From Lachnospiraceae bacterium (lineage in GTDB: Bacteria > Bacillota > Clostridia > Lachnospirales > Lachnospiraceae), in the NCBI GenBank assembly GCA_009774535.1, contig VSNY01000029.1:1-31946 (forward strand): DNA of 31,946 nucleotides. Direction: 5' to 3'. This document shows, piece by piece, positions 23,077 through 31,119 of the stretch (position 1 is the first letter of the stretch; each line of letters opens with the position of its first letter). Both the position numbers and the translations under genes were made by a program. The notes under the pieces were generated by a model, which made no database searches, was not told where the DNA came from, and was given only the letters and a program-made list of their open reading frames with translations.

Positions 23077-25740
23077 CTACCATCGGTTGCGCACTTTATT
23101 CTGCAGCTCATTCAGCTTATTCAGCGCATCCAGCGGCGTCATGACACGGATATCCAAATTCCGCAGTTCTTCGATAATCGTATCATCCTTCACCGTATCA
23201 AACAGCGAAATTTGCTCCAGATCTACCACATCCATCTTTGCCGCCTTCTTTTCCGTCTTCACAGAAGGTTTTTTCACCGCAAGATGCTTCGCTGCTTCTG
23301 TAATATCATGCGCGCTTAGCTCCTCCACAATCTCCTTTGCACGTGTAATCACACTCTCCGGCACACCCGCCAGCTTTGCGACCTGGATGCCATAGCTTTT
23401 ATCCGCTCCGCCTTTTACAATTTTGCGCAAAAAGACGATATCATCCCCTTTTTCTTTCACTGCAATACAGTAATTGTTAACATTGTCAAGCTTCCCTTCC
23501 AGTTCGGTCAGCTCATGATAATGCGTGGCAAACAACGTCTTTGCGCCCAGCAGCTTCGGATTAGAAATATGCTCTACAACTGCCCAGGCAATGCTCAGTC
23601 CGTCAAACGTGCTGGTGCCGCGGCCAATCTCATCCAGAATCAAGAGACTGTTGTCCGTTGCGTTGCGCAAAATATTGGCAACCTCGTTCATCTCTACCAT
23701 AAACGTACTCTGTCCGCTCGCAAGGTCATCCGAAGCGCCTACTCTTGTAAATACCCGGTCTACCAGACCGATATCCGCGGATTTTGCCGGAACAAAGCTG
23801 CCCATCTGCGCCATCATAACGATCAGGGCAGTCTGTCGCATATAGGTCGATTTACCTGCCATATTCGGGCCGGTAATAATCGAAATCCGGCTGTCCGCAT
23901 GATCCAGATACGTATCATTTGTAATAAACATCTCATGGCTGATCATTTTTTCCACAACCGGATGTCTGCCTTCCCGGATATCAATTACGCCGTGTTCGTT
24001 CAGCTTTGGCCGGCAGTAATGGTTTTCATCTGCCACAACGGCAAGCGCGACCAGTACATCCAGCGCGGCAACCGCTTTTGCTGTCTGCTGAATCCGTACG
24101 ACCTGGTCTGCGATTTGTTTGCGGATTTCGCAAAAATAATCATATTCCAGCACGACCAGCTTATCTTCGGCACCCAGAATCATATCTTCCAGTTCCTTTA
24201 ATTTCGGCGTAATATAACGTTCCGCGTTCGCAAGCGTCTGTCTGCGGACATAGTGCGCCGGAACCAGATTTTTATAGGAATTGGTTACTTCTAAATAATA
24301 ACCAAAGACTTTGTTATGTTTGATCTTTAAGTTTTTAATCCCGGTCTCTTCCCGTTCCTGCTTTTCGATATCTGCCAGCCAGGTCTTGCCGTTGGTACGC
24401 GCTTCCCGCAGTTTGTCAATATCTTCTTTATAACCATTTTTCAAAATGCCGCCCTCACGCACGGAAATCGGCGCTTCTTCTTCAATGGAAGCGTCAATCA
24501 GCTGCCAAATATCCTCCAGCGCGTCCATTTCTTCCTGGGTCTGCACAAGAAGCGGGCTGTGAAAATCATTCAGTATATGTTTTAGCGGGGCGATCATATG
24601 AATCGAACTGCTCAGTGCGAGCAGGTCTCTGGGATTAGCGGTCTGATAAGTCACGCGCGTAATCAGACGTTCCAGGTCATGGATCGGACGCAGATATTCC
24701 CGCAGTTCTTCCCGGTCAATCATTCGGCTGTTAATCTCCGCAATCGCATCGTAACGTCGTTCGATCTCGCTGCGCTCAATCAGCGGCTGTTCCACATAAG
24801 ACCGCAGCGTCCGGGCGCCCATAGCCGTTTTTGTCTTATCAAGCACCCACAGCAGGGAACCGCGCTTTTGCTTTTCCCGCATCGTTTCCACCAGTTCCAG
24901 GTTGCGTCTTGTGGAACTGTCGATTACCATAAACATCCCGGTTGTATACGGATGGATGGATGACAAATGCTCCATAGAATTTTTCTGCGTCTCATACAGA
25001 TATTTCAGCAAAGCGCCCGCAGCCGTCGTCCCATAAGGATAATCTTTCAGTCCAAGCCCTTCGACGCTGTGTACCTTAAAATGCGCCTGCAGCGTGGCAG
25101 ACGCCGTTTCATCGGAAAAATACCAGGCGTCCAGCGCGGAAATACTGACATGCAGCCGGGCGCGGATTTCTTCGATATCAATGCCGCTCATATAAAAAGC
25201 TTCGTTGCAGATAATCTCTGATGGCGCAAACTTATTGATTTCATCAGACAGCTTTTGTTCGGTTTCGATCTCCGTTACATAATAATCTCCCGTTGTGACG
25301 TCTGCAATCGACAACCCGTAACGGCTGTTTAAATACACGATCGACATAATATAATTATTTTTAGACTCGTCCAGCGCCTGCATATTCGTATTGGTGCCAG
25401 GGGTTACAATGCGGATCACTTCCCGGTGGACGATGCCCCTTGCCTGCTTCGGGTCCTCGACCTGTTCGCAGATCGCTACTTTATATCCTTTTTCCACCAG
25501 CTTATTCAGGTATCCTTCCACGGAATGATACGGCACGCCACACATCGGAGCGCGTTCCTTAAGGCCGCAGTTTTTTCCGGTCAGTGTCAGTTCCAGTTCT
25601 TTGGATGCCTGAACCGCGTCATCAAAAAACATTTCATAAAAATCACCCAGGCGGTAAAATAAGATACAGTCTTTGTAATGTTCTTTCATCTCTAAATACT
25701 GCCGCATCATCGGCGTTGCTTCGGACATGATATCTGTCAT
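23077..25740 (-). CDS. mutS: DNA mismatch repair protein MutS
   Basis: Mismatch recognition ATPase of 887 residues. The mismatch-reading FYE motif is in LGDFYEMFFDDA near residue 34. Walker A GPNMAGKST is at 624-632, and Walker B with the signature LILDEIGRGTSTFDG at about 700-714. FATHYHELTELE is also intact. A C-terminal QISLF at about 843-847 matches the beta-clamp binding consensus QLxLF, as expected for Gram-positive MutS. The ATG at 25740 follows GAGAGG with 10-base spacing; another ATG is four codons later. It is first in the long minus-strand core block, has its own promoter at 25796-25824, and mutL follows. Confidence 0.98.
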   Translation of the reverse strand: MTDIMSEATPMMRQYLEMKEHYKDCILFYRLGDFYEMFFDDAVQASKELELTLTGKNCGLKERAPMCGVPYHSVEGYLNKLVEKGYKVAICEQVEDPKQARGIVHREVIRIVTPGTNTNMQALDESKNNYIMSIVYLNSRYGLSIADVTTGDYYVTEIETEQKLSDEINKFAPSEIICNEAFYMSGIDIEEIRARLHVSISALDAWYFSDETASATLQAHFKVHSVEGLGLKDYPYGTTAAGALLKYLYETQKNSMEHLSSIHPYTTGMFMVIDSSTRRNLELVETMREKQKRGSLLWVLDKTKTAMGARTLRSYVEQPLIERSEIERRYDAIAEINSRMIDREELREYLRPIHDLERLITRVTYQTANPRDLLALSSSIHMIAPLKHILNDFHSPLLVQTQEEMDALEDIWQLIDASIEEEAPISVREGGILKNGYKEDIDKLREARTNGKTWLADIEKQEREETGIKNLKIKHNKVFGYYLEVTNSYKNLVPAHYVRRQTLANAERYITPKLKELEDMILGAEDKLVVLEYDYFCEIRKQIADQVVRIQQTAKAVAALDVLVALAVVADENHYCRPKLNEHGVIDIREGRHPVVEKMISHEMFITNDTYLDHADSRISIITGPNMAGKSTYMRQTALIVMMAQMGSFVPAKSADIGLVDRVFTRVGASDDLASGQSTFMVEMNEVANILRNATDNSLLILDEIGRGTSTFDGLSIAWAVVEHISNPKLLGAKTLFATHYHELTELEGKLDNVNNYCIAVKEKGDDIVFLRKIVKGGADKSYGIQVAKLAGVPESVITRAKEIVEELSAHDITEAAKHLAVKKPSVKTEKKAAKMDVVDLEQISLFDTVKDDTIIEELRNLDIRVMTPLDALNKLNELQNKVRNRW

Positions 25741-25795
25741 CTGTGAAAAACCTCTCTTCTATCGATTTATCCTTTGATTTTTAGACAATAAACGT

Positions 25796-25824
25796 ATTAT
25801 AGTATAAGAAGGATGAAAAAACAA
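25796..25824 (-). promoter_or_regulatory. Sigma-A promoter of mutS
   Basis: On the minus strand TTGTTT (25819-25824), a 17-base spacer and a perfect TATAAT (25796-25801) lie about 55 bases before the mutS start codon. The 25741-26051 gap also holds the repeat at 25881-25970 and the tRNA promoter; nothing in it looks coding. Confidence 0.7.
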
Positions 25825-25880
25825 TCAGCAATCGGAATATTTTTTTGCAGCAGTCACTTTCATCGGAATAGATTTTGTTC

Positions 25881-25970
25881 CGAACAGTTCATAATGATCC
25901 AAATGTAATGCCTTTCGTAATTCCGAATGGCTGGATATGTATCAGTTTCATGGGGGATCTGAACTGTTCC
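25881..25970. repeat. Large inverted repeat between mutS and tRNA-Glu
   Basis: The left end CGAACAGTTCATAATGATCC (25881-25900) pairs with the right end GGATCTGAACTGTTCC (25955-25970), interrupted by about 54 bases. The right half, CAGTTTCATGGGGGATCTGAACTGTT, matches the ttcA leader hairpin at about 23 of 26 positions. It lies upstream of both the mutS and tRNA promoters. It belongs to the window's dispersed repeat family. Confidence 0.6.
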
Positions 25971-26010
25971 CTCGTCTCTGAAAAAATTTTAAAAAAATTG
26001 TAAAAAAAGC

Positions 26011-26039
26011 TTGCAATTTATTTGGAGTCATGCTATTAT
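26011..26039 (+). promoter_or_regulatory. Sigma-A promoter of tRNA-Glu
   Basis: TTGCAA (26011-26016), a 17-base spacer and TATTAT (26034-26039) end 12 bases before the first tRNA base. An A/T-rich tract at 25981-26008 upstream could act as an UP element. Confidence 0.75.
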
Positions 26040-26051
26040 ACATATGGTCAT

Positions 26052-26123
26052 GGTCCGTTGGTCAAGCGGTCAAGACGCCGCCCTCTCACGGCGGAAACAC
26101 GGGTTCGATTCCCGTACGGACTG
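26052..26123 (+). tRNA. tRNA-Glu, anticodon CTC
   Basis: A full cloverleaf can be drawn. The acceptor is GGTCCGT/ACGGACT with discriminator G, and a 3-bp D stem GTC/GAC is present. The anticodon stem CCGCC/GGCGG holds the loop CTCTCAC (anticodon CTC, codon GAG), and the T arm is ACGGG-TTCGATT-CCCGT. The first acceptor pair is G1.U72. CCA is not encoded. It is a single gene with its own promoter and terminator. Confidence 0.96.
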
Positions 26124-26150
26124 TTATCGCAAATCTCCCATTAATGGGAA

Positions 26151-26194
26151 AAAATACCAGAATCCTTAAGTTATATTGGATTCTGGTATTTTTT
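26151..26194 (+). terminator. Intrinsic terminator of tRNA-Glu
   Basis: A perfect 15-bp stem, AAAATACCAGAATCC (26151-26165) with GGATTCTGGTATTTT (26178-26192), closes a 12-base loop and continues into T's. It starts 28 bases after the tRNA. Confidence 0.85.
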
Positions 26195-26236
26195 ATATTC
26201 TGAAAGATCCTTTTTATTCATCACATCCGCTGTAGC

Positions 26237-26276
26237 AAAAAAGAACCCCGGGTGTTTCAATCCCCGGCGTTCTTTT
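26237..26276. terminator. Bidirectional terminator, mainly for the minus-strand ligase operon
   Basis: AAAAAAGAACCCCGGG (26237-26252) pairs with CCCCGGCGTTCTTTTT (26261-26276) with one mismatch. On the minus strand the GC stem is followed by TTTTTT, which fits the end of the operon that stops at 26338. On the plus strand it ends in CTTTTTCTTT and could back up the tRNA terminator. Confidence 0.8.
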
Positions 26277-26337
26277 TCTTTATAATCAGTTCTTATCCAG
26301 GATATCCGCATATATGGATACACCTGATCTTTACAAA

Positions 26338-27846
26338 CTAATATCTCTTAATTTTTTTAGAAGGCGTTTTTTCAAATTCCGTTTCGCGCACTTTTAAGCT
26401 ATAAACTTTCTTATGCGCCGGAGCTTCCTCATTATAAGCGTCGATCAGACTCTGCAATTCGGCCCGGATATCCGTAATCCCCTTCTTCTGCACATATTCC
26501 GGATCAGGGTAAATCTCTGCTTCAATCACACCCTGCGCGTCACGGACCAGAATTTCCTGTACCAGACGATTGGAGCCGATCTTATTTTCCAGCTCTTCCG
26601 GCGATACATTTTCCCCATTTTTCGTAATAATCAGGTTTTTAAGACGTCCGGTCAGGTGGATATAATGGTCTTCATCTGCATAGCCTAAATCACCCGTGCG
26701 CAGCCATCCGTCCACAAGCGTCTCTTCGGTCTCTTTCGGCATCTGGTAATAACCCTGCATAACGCTGCTGCCGCGTACCCACAGTTCGTTGTCGACGGTC
26801 TTTGCCTCGCAGTTTGGCATCAGTTTTCCAACGGTATCCTTGCGCAGATCCCAACTCAGATTGGTACTGATTACTGGCGCGCATTCCGTCATGCCATAGC
26901 CTTGCAGAATCGAGATCCCATAGCTTTCAAATAAATCAATCAGTTCCGGATTCAGATAAGCGCCGCCGCTGCAAATCGTATGCAGCTGTTCGCCAAACAC
27001 TTCTTTTTTTACAATGGCAGGCGGAAGCCCTGCAGCTTCTTCCAGTTTCTTAGCCAGCGTCTCGATCATAAGCGGAACCATCAGAATCATATTTGGCTCA
27101 AACAGTTTGATATTTTTGGCAACGCGGATTAACGAATCGTTGATGCATATAATACTGCCAAGGGAAATACCTTTTAAAATATCCATACTCAGGCAGTATG
27201 CGTGATGGATCGGAAGTACAGATAAAATCACTGTCCGCGACGGAATCTTCATATCCAGGCAGGTTGCGTTTTCTGCCAGGTTCCGCTGGGTCAGCATAAC
27301 GCCTTTGCTCTTTCCGGTGGTACCGGATGTAAACATAATTGTACAAAGCGCTTCCGGATTTGCCCAATGATCGAAGCTGCCTGCGTGTTCTTTCAGCAGC
27401 TGGGAAAATGACAGCACGTCGTCCGTACCTGCTTCCTGCTGCATCGAAATGACATATTTTAATTTTGGGCAGCGTTCCTTTACGATTACCAGCACATCCT
27501 TACGTACTTCGTCAGCCACAAATACAGTTGCGTCAGCACGGTCAATCAATTCACACATTTCCTCAGCCGGAAGCGACACATCTAACGGCACTGCCACGCT
27601 GCCGGAATTTACCGTACCAAAATAGGCAACGATCCATGGATAGGACGTCATACCTGTCAAAGCAACGTGACTGCCCTGTTCGCCAAGCGCTTTTAACACA
27701 CAGGAAAAACTCTCGCTGTCCTGCTTTAACTGCCGATAAGATTTTGCTTCTACAAGATCTTTTTTTACTTTGTACCGGATCGCGTCATGTGTACCAAATT
27801 CCTGGTCTGCATGTACGATGATCTCACGAATTGTATTACATACCAT
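26338..27846 (-). CDS. AMP-forming ligase (ANL superfamily adenylation enzyme)
   Basis: A 502-residue adenylate-forming enzyme that activates a carboxylic acid with ATP and transfers it to CoA or a carrier protein. The P-loop TSGTTGKSKG is at 173-182, then YGMTECAP, GWLRTGDLGYADED, GRLKNLIITKNGENVSPEELE and the C-terminal PSKKIKR with catalytic Lys498. It most resembles fatty-acid/aryl CoA ligases and stand-alone adenylation proteins; substrate is not readable from the sequence by eye. The ATG at 27846 has AGGAGG about 10 bases upstream. It is the last gene of an operon with a carrier protein (64 bases upstream) and a condensation-domain protein, so loading of that carrier is the most likely role (inference). 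Confidence 0.9.
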   Translation of the reverse strand: MVCNTIREIIVHADQEFGTHDAIRYKVKKDLVEAKSYRQLKQDSESFSCVLKALGEQGSHVALTGMTSYPWIVAYFGTVNSGSVAVPLDVSLPAEEMCELIDRADATVFVADEVRKDVLVIVKERCPKLKYVISMQQEAGTDDVLSFSQLLKEHAGSFDHWANPEALCTIMFTSGTTGKSKGVMLTQRNLAENATCLDMKIPSRTVILSVLPIHHAYCLSMDILKGISLGSIICINDSLIRVAKNIKLFEPNMILMVPLMIETLAKKLEEAAGLPPAIVKKEVFGEQLHTICSGGAYLNPELIDLFESYGISILQGYGMTECAPVISTNLSWDLRKDTVGKLMPNCEAKTVDNELWVRGSSVMQGYYQMPKETEETLVDGWLRTGDLGYADEDHYIHLTGRLKNLIITKNGENVSPEELENKIGSNRLVQEILVRDAQGVIEAEIYPDPEYVQKKGITDIRAELQSLIDAYNEEAPAHKKVYSLKVRETEFEKTPSKKIKRY

Positions 27847-27879
27847 ACTTCTTACTCCTCCTATTATCCCGTTTCTTAT

Positions 27880-27914
27880 GGAACTGTCCGCAAATTGTTT
27901 ACACCAGTGACTAG
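27880..27914. repeat. Possible half-element of the dispersed repeat
   Basis: GGAACTGTCCGCA followed by TTGTTTACACCAGTGAC lies between the carrier protein and ligase genes. It recalls GGAACTGTCAGCA on the minus strand at 31124-31136. Weak match, called by eye. Confidence 0.3.
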
Positions 27915-28135
27915 GATAATGTTTCCAGATAATCTACTGCTTCCTGCACGGTACGGATTTTGGCTGCTTCCTGCTGGTCGATCTCAAGATCAAACTCGTC
28001 CTCCAGCTCTCCTAACATACTCATAAAGTCAAACGACGTAAAACGCAGGTCTTCCATAAACCGGGATTCCGGCTTTACATCCGAAGGATTTACTTCTACA
28101 TAATTACTGATGATTTGCGCTAATTTTTCAAACAT
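27911..28135 (-). CDS. Stand-alone acyl/peptidyl carrier protein
   Basis: A 74-residue acidic four-helix carrier protein. The phosphopantetheine attachment serine is Ser34 in LRFTSFDFMSML, in place of the usual DSL. The following helix, GELEDEFDLEID, is typical of ACP and PCP. The frame opens at 28168, but the ATG at 28135 has GAGGA upstream and gives the usual N-terminus (MFEKLAQIISNYVEV). It is encoded between the condensation-domain protein (39 bases upstream) and the ligase. The TSF variant and the neighbours argue for a dedicated pathway carrier rather than the housekeeping fatty acid ACP. Confidence 0.9.
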   Translation of the reverse strand: MFEKLAQIISNYVEVNPSDVKPESRFMEDLRFTSFDFMSMLGELEDEFDLEIDQQEAAKIRTVQEAVDYLETLS

Positions 28136-28174
28136 ATCCGCTTCCTCTTTTCTTATTCTTCCTGTCAATAACCG

Positions 28175-29575
28175 CTATACTAATTTAATAATCTCGCCAA
28201 CAGAAAGGTTCGGGTTCTCCGTTCCCTTGAACATAATCTTGCAAAGGTAATAATACAAATATTCCAGCTGCTTTCTGCTGACTGCACGGATCTGATGCTC
28301 AAAGTTAAAGTCCAGCCCGTTATCTTCCGGGCGGTGCATAACCGTCAGATACATTCCCTGTGTCGTTGCTCCGTTGGAATACCATTTCGTTTTATATTTA
28401 ATGCCTCCCAGCTTGTCCAGTCCTTCATCCTGAAGTGTCATCGGCTGGTAAGTCAGCGCCATTGGCTCATAGGTCTGTCCTGGCGCGTTTGGATACACTT
28501 TGCTGCGGTATGCAAAATAAGCGACCGGATCATAATTAGCATGCCGGAACATTTCATTCTGACGGTCACGGATCTCATAAATCGCGTCGATAAACTTACG
28601 GTCTTCGGTAATAATCGTACGGAACGGGAAGGAATGGATTCTTGTGCCGCCGGATTTTTTCTCTTTTAATGTCGCGCGTCTTGCAATCGCTGAATTAATA
28701 GATACATCGTCGTTGCCGTTCATTTTCTGGAAATAGGTACGCAGCCCCATCAGCAGCAGACAGGTCAGCGATACGTGATATTTTTCACAAAAATTCATCA
28801 GCCGTTTTGTCGGTTCTTCTTCCAGATGGAAGGTATCAATCGCAGCGTCTACCGAATCAGATACGTTCATTGCCGCGCGAAGGTTCGGATTGCCAGATTT
28901 TTCACGTTCCATCTGCAGCCTGCCGCCGCCTTCAATCCCATTATAGATCGGCTCAGATTCTTCGATCAGCTTATGGAAAAACGCTTCGTCGCGCGCCTGT
29001 GCTTTGCTGCCTGCTTCATAAGCCAGGTCTTTTTCGATCTGTTCGATATACGAAGACATATCCTTTGGATAAGCTACATCATCATACATCCGGTAACAAT
29101 ATAATTCAATCACGTCCCGCAAAAAACAGATCAGTGACTGTGCGTCCATCATCCGGTGATCCGCTAACAGATATATACCGTTAAATCCGTCCGGCGTTTT
29201 GATCATTACTACTTTGTTCATCGGGATTTCTTCTTCTGAAAAAGGCACCCTTGTCCATGTACGCATGGTATCTTCTGCTTCTTCCATCGTCTTTCCGGTA
29301 AAATCTACAAATTCGATGTCCCGGTCTTCTTTTTCAACGACATACTGATACCGCGAACCGTCCTTATCCGAAACAAAACGCACACGCATACATTCATTGC
29401 GTTCATAAGCCTCATAGATACTTTCTTTTAACACATTCCAGTCCAGATCTACTTCAATCGTCAGGCTGGTCCCGATATTCAATACTTCCTTTTTTGGTGA
29501 GAAGTCCAGATAATAATAATGGAACTTTTGTGCATTTGTCAGCGGATATACCTTATAACCTTTTCTTGTTTTCAT
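28175..29575 (-). CDS. Stand-alone condensation-domain protein (NRPS C-domain/acyltransferase-like)
   Basis: A 466-residue protein with the chloramphenicol-acetyltransferase-like fold of NRPS condensation domains. An N-terminal half starts with VYPLTNAQKFHYYY and a second half runs from about residue 250. The catalytic HHxxxDG motif reads DHRMMDA (139-145): the second His (His140) and the Asp (Asp144) are kept, while the first His is Asp and the Gly is Ala. It could join an acyl or aminoacyl group from the carrier to an amine or alcohol, or act as a wax-ester-type acyltransferase. The ATG at 29575 shares one base with the hydrolase stop (TAATG), so translation is coupled. No adenylation or carrier domain is fused. 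Product unknown. Confidence 0.82.
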   Translation of the reverse strand: MKTRKGYKVYPLTNAQKFHYYYLDFSPKKEVLNIGTSLTIEVDLDWNVLKESIYEAYERNECMRVRFVSDKDGSRYQYVVEKEDRDIEFVDFTGKTMEEAEDTMRTWTRVPFSEEEIPMNKVVMIKTPDGFNGIYLLADHRMMDAQSLICFLRDVIELYCYRMYDDVAYPKDMSSYIEQIEKDLAYEAGSKAQARDEAFFHKLIEESEPIYNGIEGGGRLQMEREKSGNPNLRAAMNVSDSVDAAIDTFHLEEEPTKRLMNFCEKYHVSLTCLLLMGLRTYFQKMNGNDDVSINSAIARRATLKEKKSGGTRIHSFPFRTIITEDRKFIDAIYEIRDRQNEMFRHANYDPVAYFAYRSKVYPNAPGQTYEPMALTYQPMTLQDEGLDKLGGIKYKTKWYSNGATTQGMYLTVMHRPEDNGLDFNFEHQIRAVSRKQLEYLYYYLCKIMFKGTENPNLSVGEIIKLV

Positions 29576-30516
29576 TATTTCACAACCCCTTCTAAAAACT
29601 CCGTCATCGCATGTTCATAAGCTTCCATATCTTTATAGTAGCTCTCTGCGTGAGCGGCCCCGCGGATAATCAGTTTCGTTGTCTCGGACGCACAATTCTC
29701 CTCAATCTCATCGCACATACTGCATGGGACAAAGGTATCTGCGTCCCCATGAATCAAAAGGATCGGAACCTGCGCTTTTCTTACTTCTCTTGCCGCATTA
29801 CATTCGTCCAGTCCATACCCGGCTTTTCTACGATTTACCGAATCTGTAATCTGCATCATTGGAAACGCCGGCATATGGTACATCGAATGCAGTACATGTG
29901 TAAATACCTTTTTCGGGGAAGTAAACGCACAGTCTGAAATAATACCTTTCACCTGTTTTGGCAGCTTTAATCCGCTGGTCATCAGTACCGTCGAAGCGCC
30001 CATGGAAATACCGTGTAAAACGATCTGCACATCTTCCCCATTCTGACGAATCACCCAGTCGATCCAGGCACAAGCGTCAATCCGGTCCAGACATCCAAAA
30101 CCGATATACTCTCCTTCACTCTCTCCATGCGCACGCTGATCCACCTGAAGCATACTGTATCCCCGCGTTAAGTAATAATCCGACAACCCGCAGAAATCAC
30201 TCATAGCCTGTCCGGTATATCCATGAAAACAGATCACTACCTTACGTTCATCCTGTGGAAAATAAACGGCGTGAAGCCGTAACCCGTCCCCGGATTTCTG
30301 ATATACATCCTCATGCGGATATGCGAGCATCCGTTCTTTGCGTTCCTGAAGCAAAGGCATATGCATGTTCCAGTCCGTACCTGACATCTTTATGGTACGT
30401 CCTACATCCGCCTTGCTCCGTTTCATCGTTCTGCGGTATAAATAAGCCGAAGCGCCTGCTTCCACCGCCGCCAATGTACCAGCCGCAATGGCTGTTATTT
30501 TTAAAAATTTTTTCAT
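29575..30516 (-). CDS. Membrane-anchored alpha/beta hydrolase
   Basis: A 313-residue serine hydrolase. An N-terminal hydrophobic segment (about 5-25, KITAIAAGTLAAVEAGASAY) is probably a signal anchor. The nucleophile elbow GISMG gives Ser171; Asp260 (HGDADTFVP) and His289 (GAAHAES) complete the triad, and HGYTG (99-103) forms the oxyanion region. It resembles BAAT/BEM46-type hydrolases. The ATG at 30516 has GGAG 5 bases upstream. It is encoded between an SCP2-like protein and the condensation-domain protein, so it may release or trim the pathway product, or hydrolyse a related lipid (inference). An editing thioesterase is another option, although the likely external location argues against it. 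Confidence 0.88.
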   Translation of the reverse strand: MKKFLKITAIAAGTLAAVEAGASAYLYRRTMKRSKADVGRTIKMSGTDWNMHMPLLQERKERMLAYPHEDVYQKSGDGLRLHAVYFPQDERKVVICFHGYTGQAMSDFCGLSDYYLTRGYSMLQVDQRAHGESEGEYIGFGCLDRIDACAWIDWVIRQNGEDVQIVLHGISMGASTVLMTSGLKLPKQVKGIISDCAFTSPKKVFTHVLHSMYHMPAFPMMQITDSVNRRKAGYGLDECNAAREVRKAQVPILLIHGDADTFVPCSMCDEIEENCASETTKLIIRGAAHAESYYKDMEAYEHAMTEFLEGVVK

Positions 30517-30548
30517 AGTTCTCCGTTTCTGCAGCTTGATCTGTCTTT

Positions 30549-30881
30549 TTATTTACCCTTTTTGTCGATAAACTCCTTTAAGCGCAGCGCCTTACCGATA
30601 TCCCCTTCTACTTTCAGTTTCTGCAGCGTTACGGCCACAACCGGGTCCAGTTTGCCGCACGCGATCTTCATAAATGTCTCAGCCTTACCCGTAAACATAG
30701 CGTCTCTGTCAAAATATTCATACGGTTCTACAAAAATCGTACCGTCTTTGACTTCTACATAAAAGATGCCTTCCGCATCTCCGATAATGTTGAACTGGTA
30801 AGCCAGATGCTCCGTAATATCACTTACATCCGCTTCCAAAAACTTGCCTTTGATCTCTGAGAAAAAATCTGCGTATGTCAT
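30549..30881 (-). CDS. SCP2-like sterol/lipid-binding domain protein
   Basis: A 110-residue single-domain protein with an SCP2 fold. The phrases FYVEVKDGTIFVEPYEY, CGKLDPVVAVTLQKLKVEGDIGKAL and a late helical tail match the family, which forms a hydrophobic pocket for lipids or acyl chains. The frame opens at 30974, but the ATG at 30881 has GGAGG 8 bases upstream and lies after the promoter, so it is the true start. It is the first gene of the TetR-linked operon. A role in presenting a hydrophobic substrate or product is inferred from context only. Confidence 0.88.
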   Translation of the reverse strand: MTYADFFSEIKGKFLEADVSDITEHLAYQFNIIGDAEGIFYVEVKDGTIFVEPYEYFDRDAMFTGKAETFMKIACGKLDPVVAVTLQKLKVEGDIGKALRLKEFIDKKGK

Positions 30882-30914
30882 AATAAATCCTCCATTTGTC
30901 TTTGCTGTTTTTAG

Positions 30915-30930
30915 TTCGACCATCGGTCGG
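30915..30930. promoter_or_regulatory. Downstream operator-like palindrome of the SCP2-ligase operon
   Basis: TTCGACCATCGGTCGG is a near-perfect dyad (CGACC-ATC-GGTCG). It matches the second site at 30959-30974 at 12 of 16 positions, including GACC and GGTCGAA on the minus strand. It lies about 10-25 bases after the predicted transcription start, a repressing position. Confidence 0.65.
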
Positions 30931-30945
30931 TTCATCTTTAACATA

Positions 30946-30974
30946 ACAATAACACTTTTTCGACCGTTGGTCAA
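30946..30974 (-). promoter_or_regulatory. Sigma-A promoter of the SCP2-ligase operon
   Basis: On the minus strand TTGACC (30969-30974), a 17-base spacer and TATTGT (30946-30951) lie about 65 bases before the SCP2-like start codon. The -35 box is embedded in the palindrome at 30959-30974. Confidence 0.65.
30959..30974. promoter_or_regulatory. Upstream operator-like palindrome over the -35 box
   Basis: TTCGACCGTTGGTCAA is a dyad (GACC-GTT-GGTC with TTCG/TCAA flanks) and overlaps the -35 box. Its centre is 44 bp, about four helical turns, from the centre of the site at 30915-30930. The divergent TetR gene is the obvious candidate regulator. Confidence 0.65.
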
Positions 30975-31041
30975 CCACGAATTTTAGGTAATAACGACAA
31001 AAAATATTTTATTTTATGTACACTTTTTTGTATCAGTCTGT

Positions 31042-31049
31042 GTTATAAT
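31042..31049 (+). promoter_or_regulatory. Extended -10 promoter of the TetR gene
   Basis: TGTTATAAT-type element: a perfect TATAAT at 31044-31049 preceded by TGT. No -35 match is seen at 16-18 bases. This predicts a leader of about 150 bases that contains a palindrome GTCAG-AAA-CTGAC (31078-31090) and the repeat at 31120-31170. Confidence 0.5.
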
Positions 31050-31119
31050 AATGAGAATCTGTTTTTTGCTGCGATCAGTCAGAAACTGACAGAAATTCAT
31101 TTACACAAACTGCACAAAA

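Noticed and set aside
25881..25970. LexA-type SOS box in the GAACAGTTC motifs
   Set aside because: The Gram-positive box needs GAAC-4N-GTTC. Here the half-sites are GAAC directly joined to AGTTC, with long spacers between the real arms.
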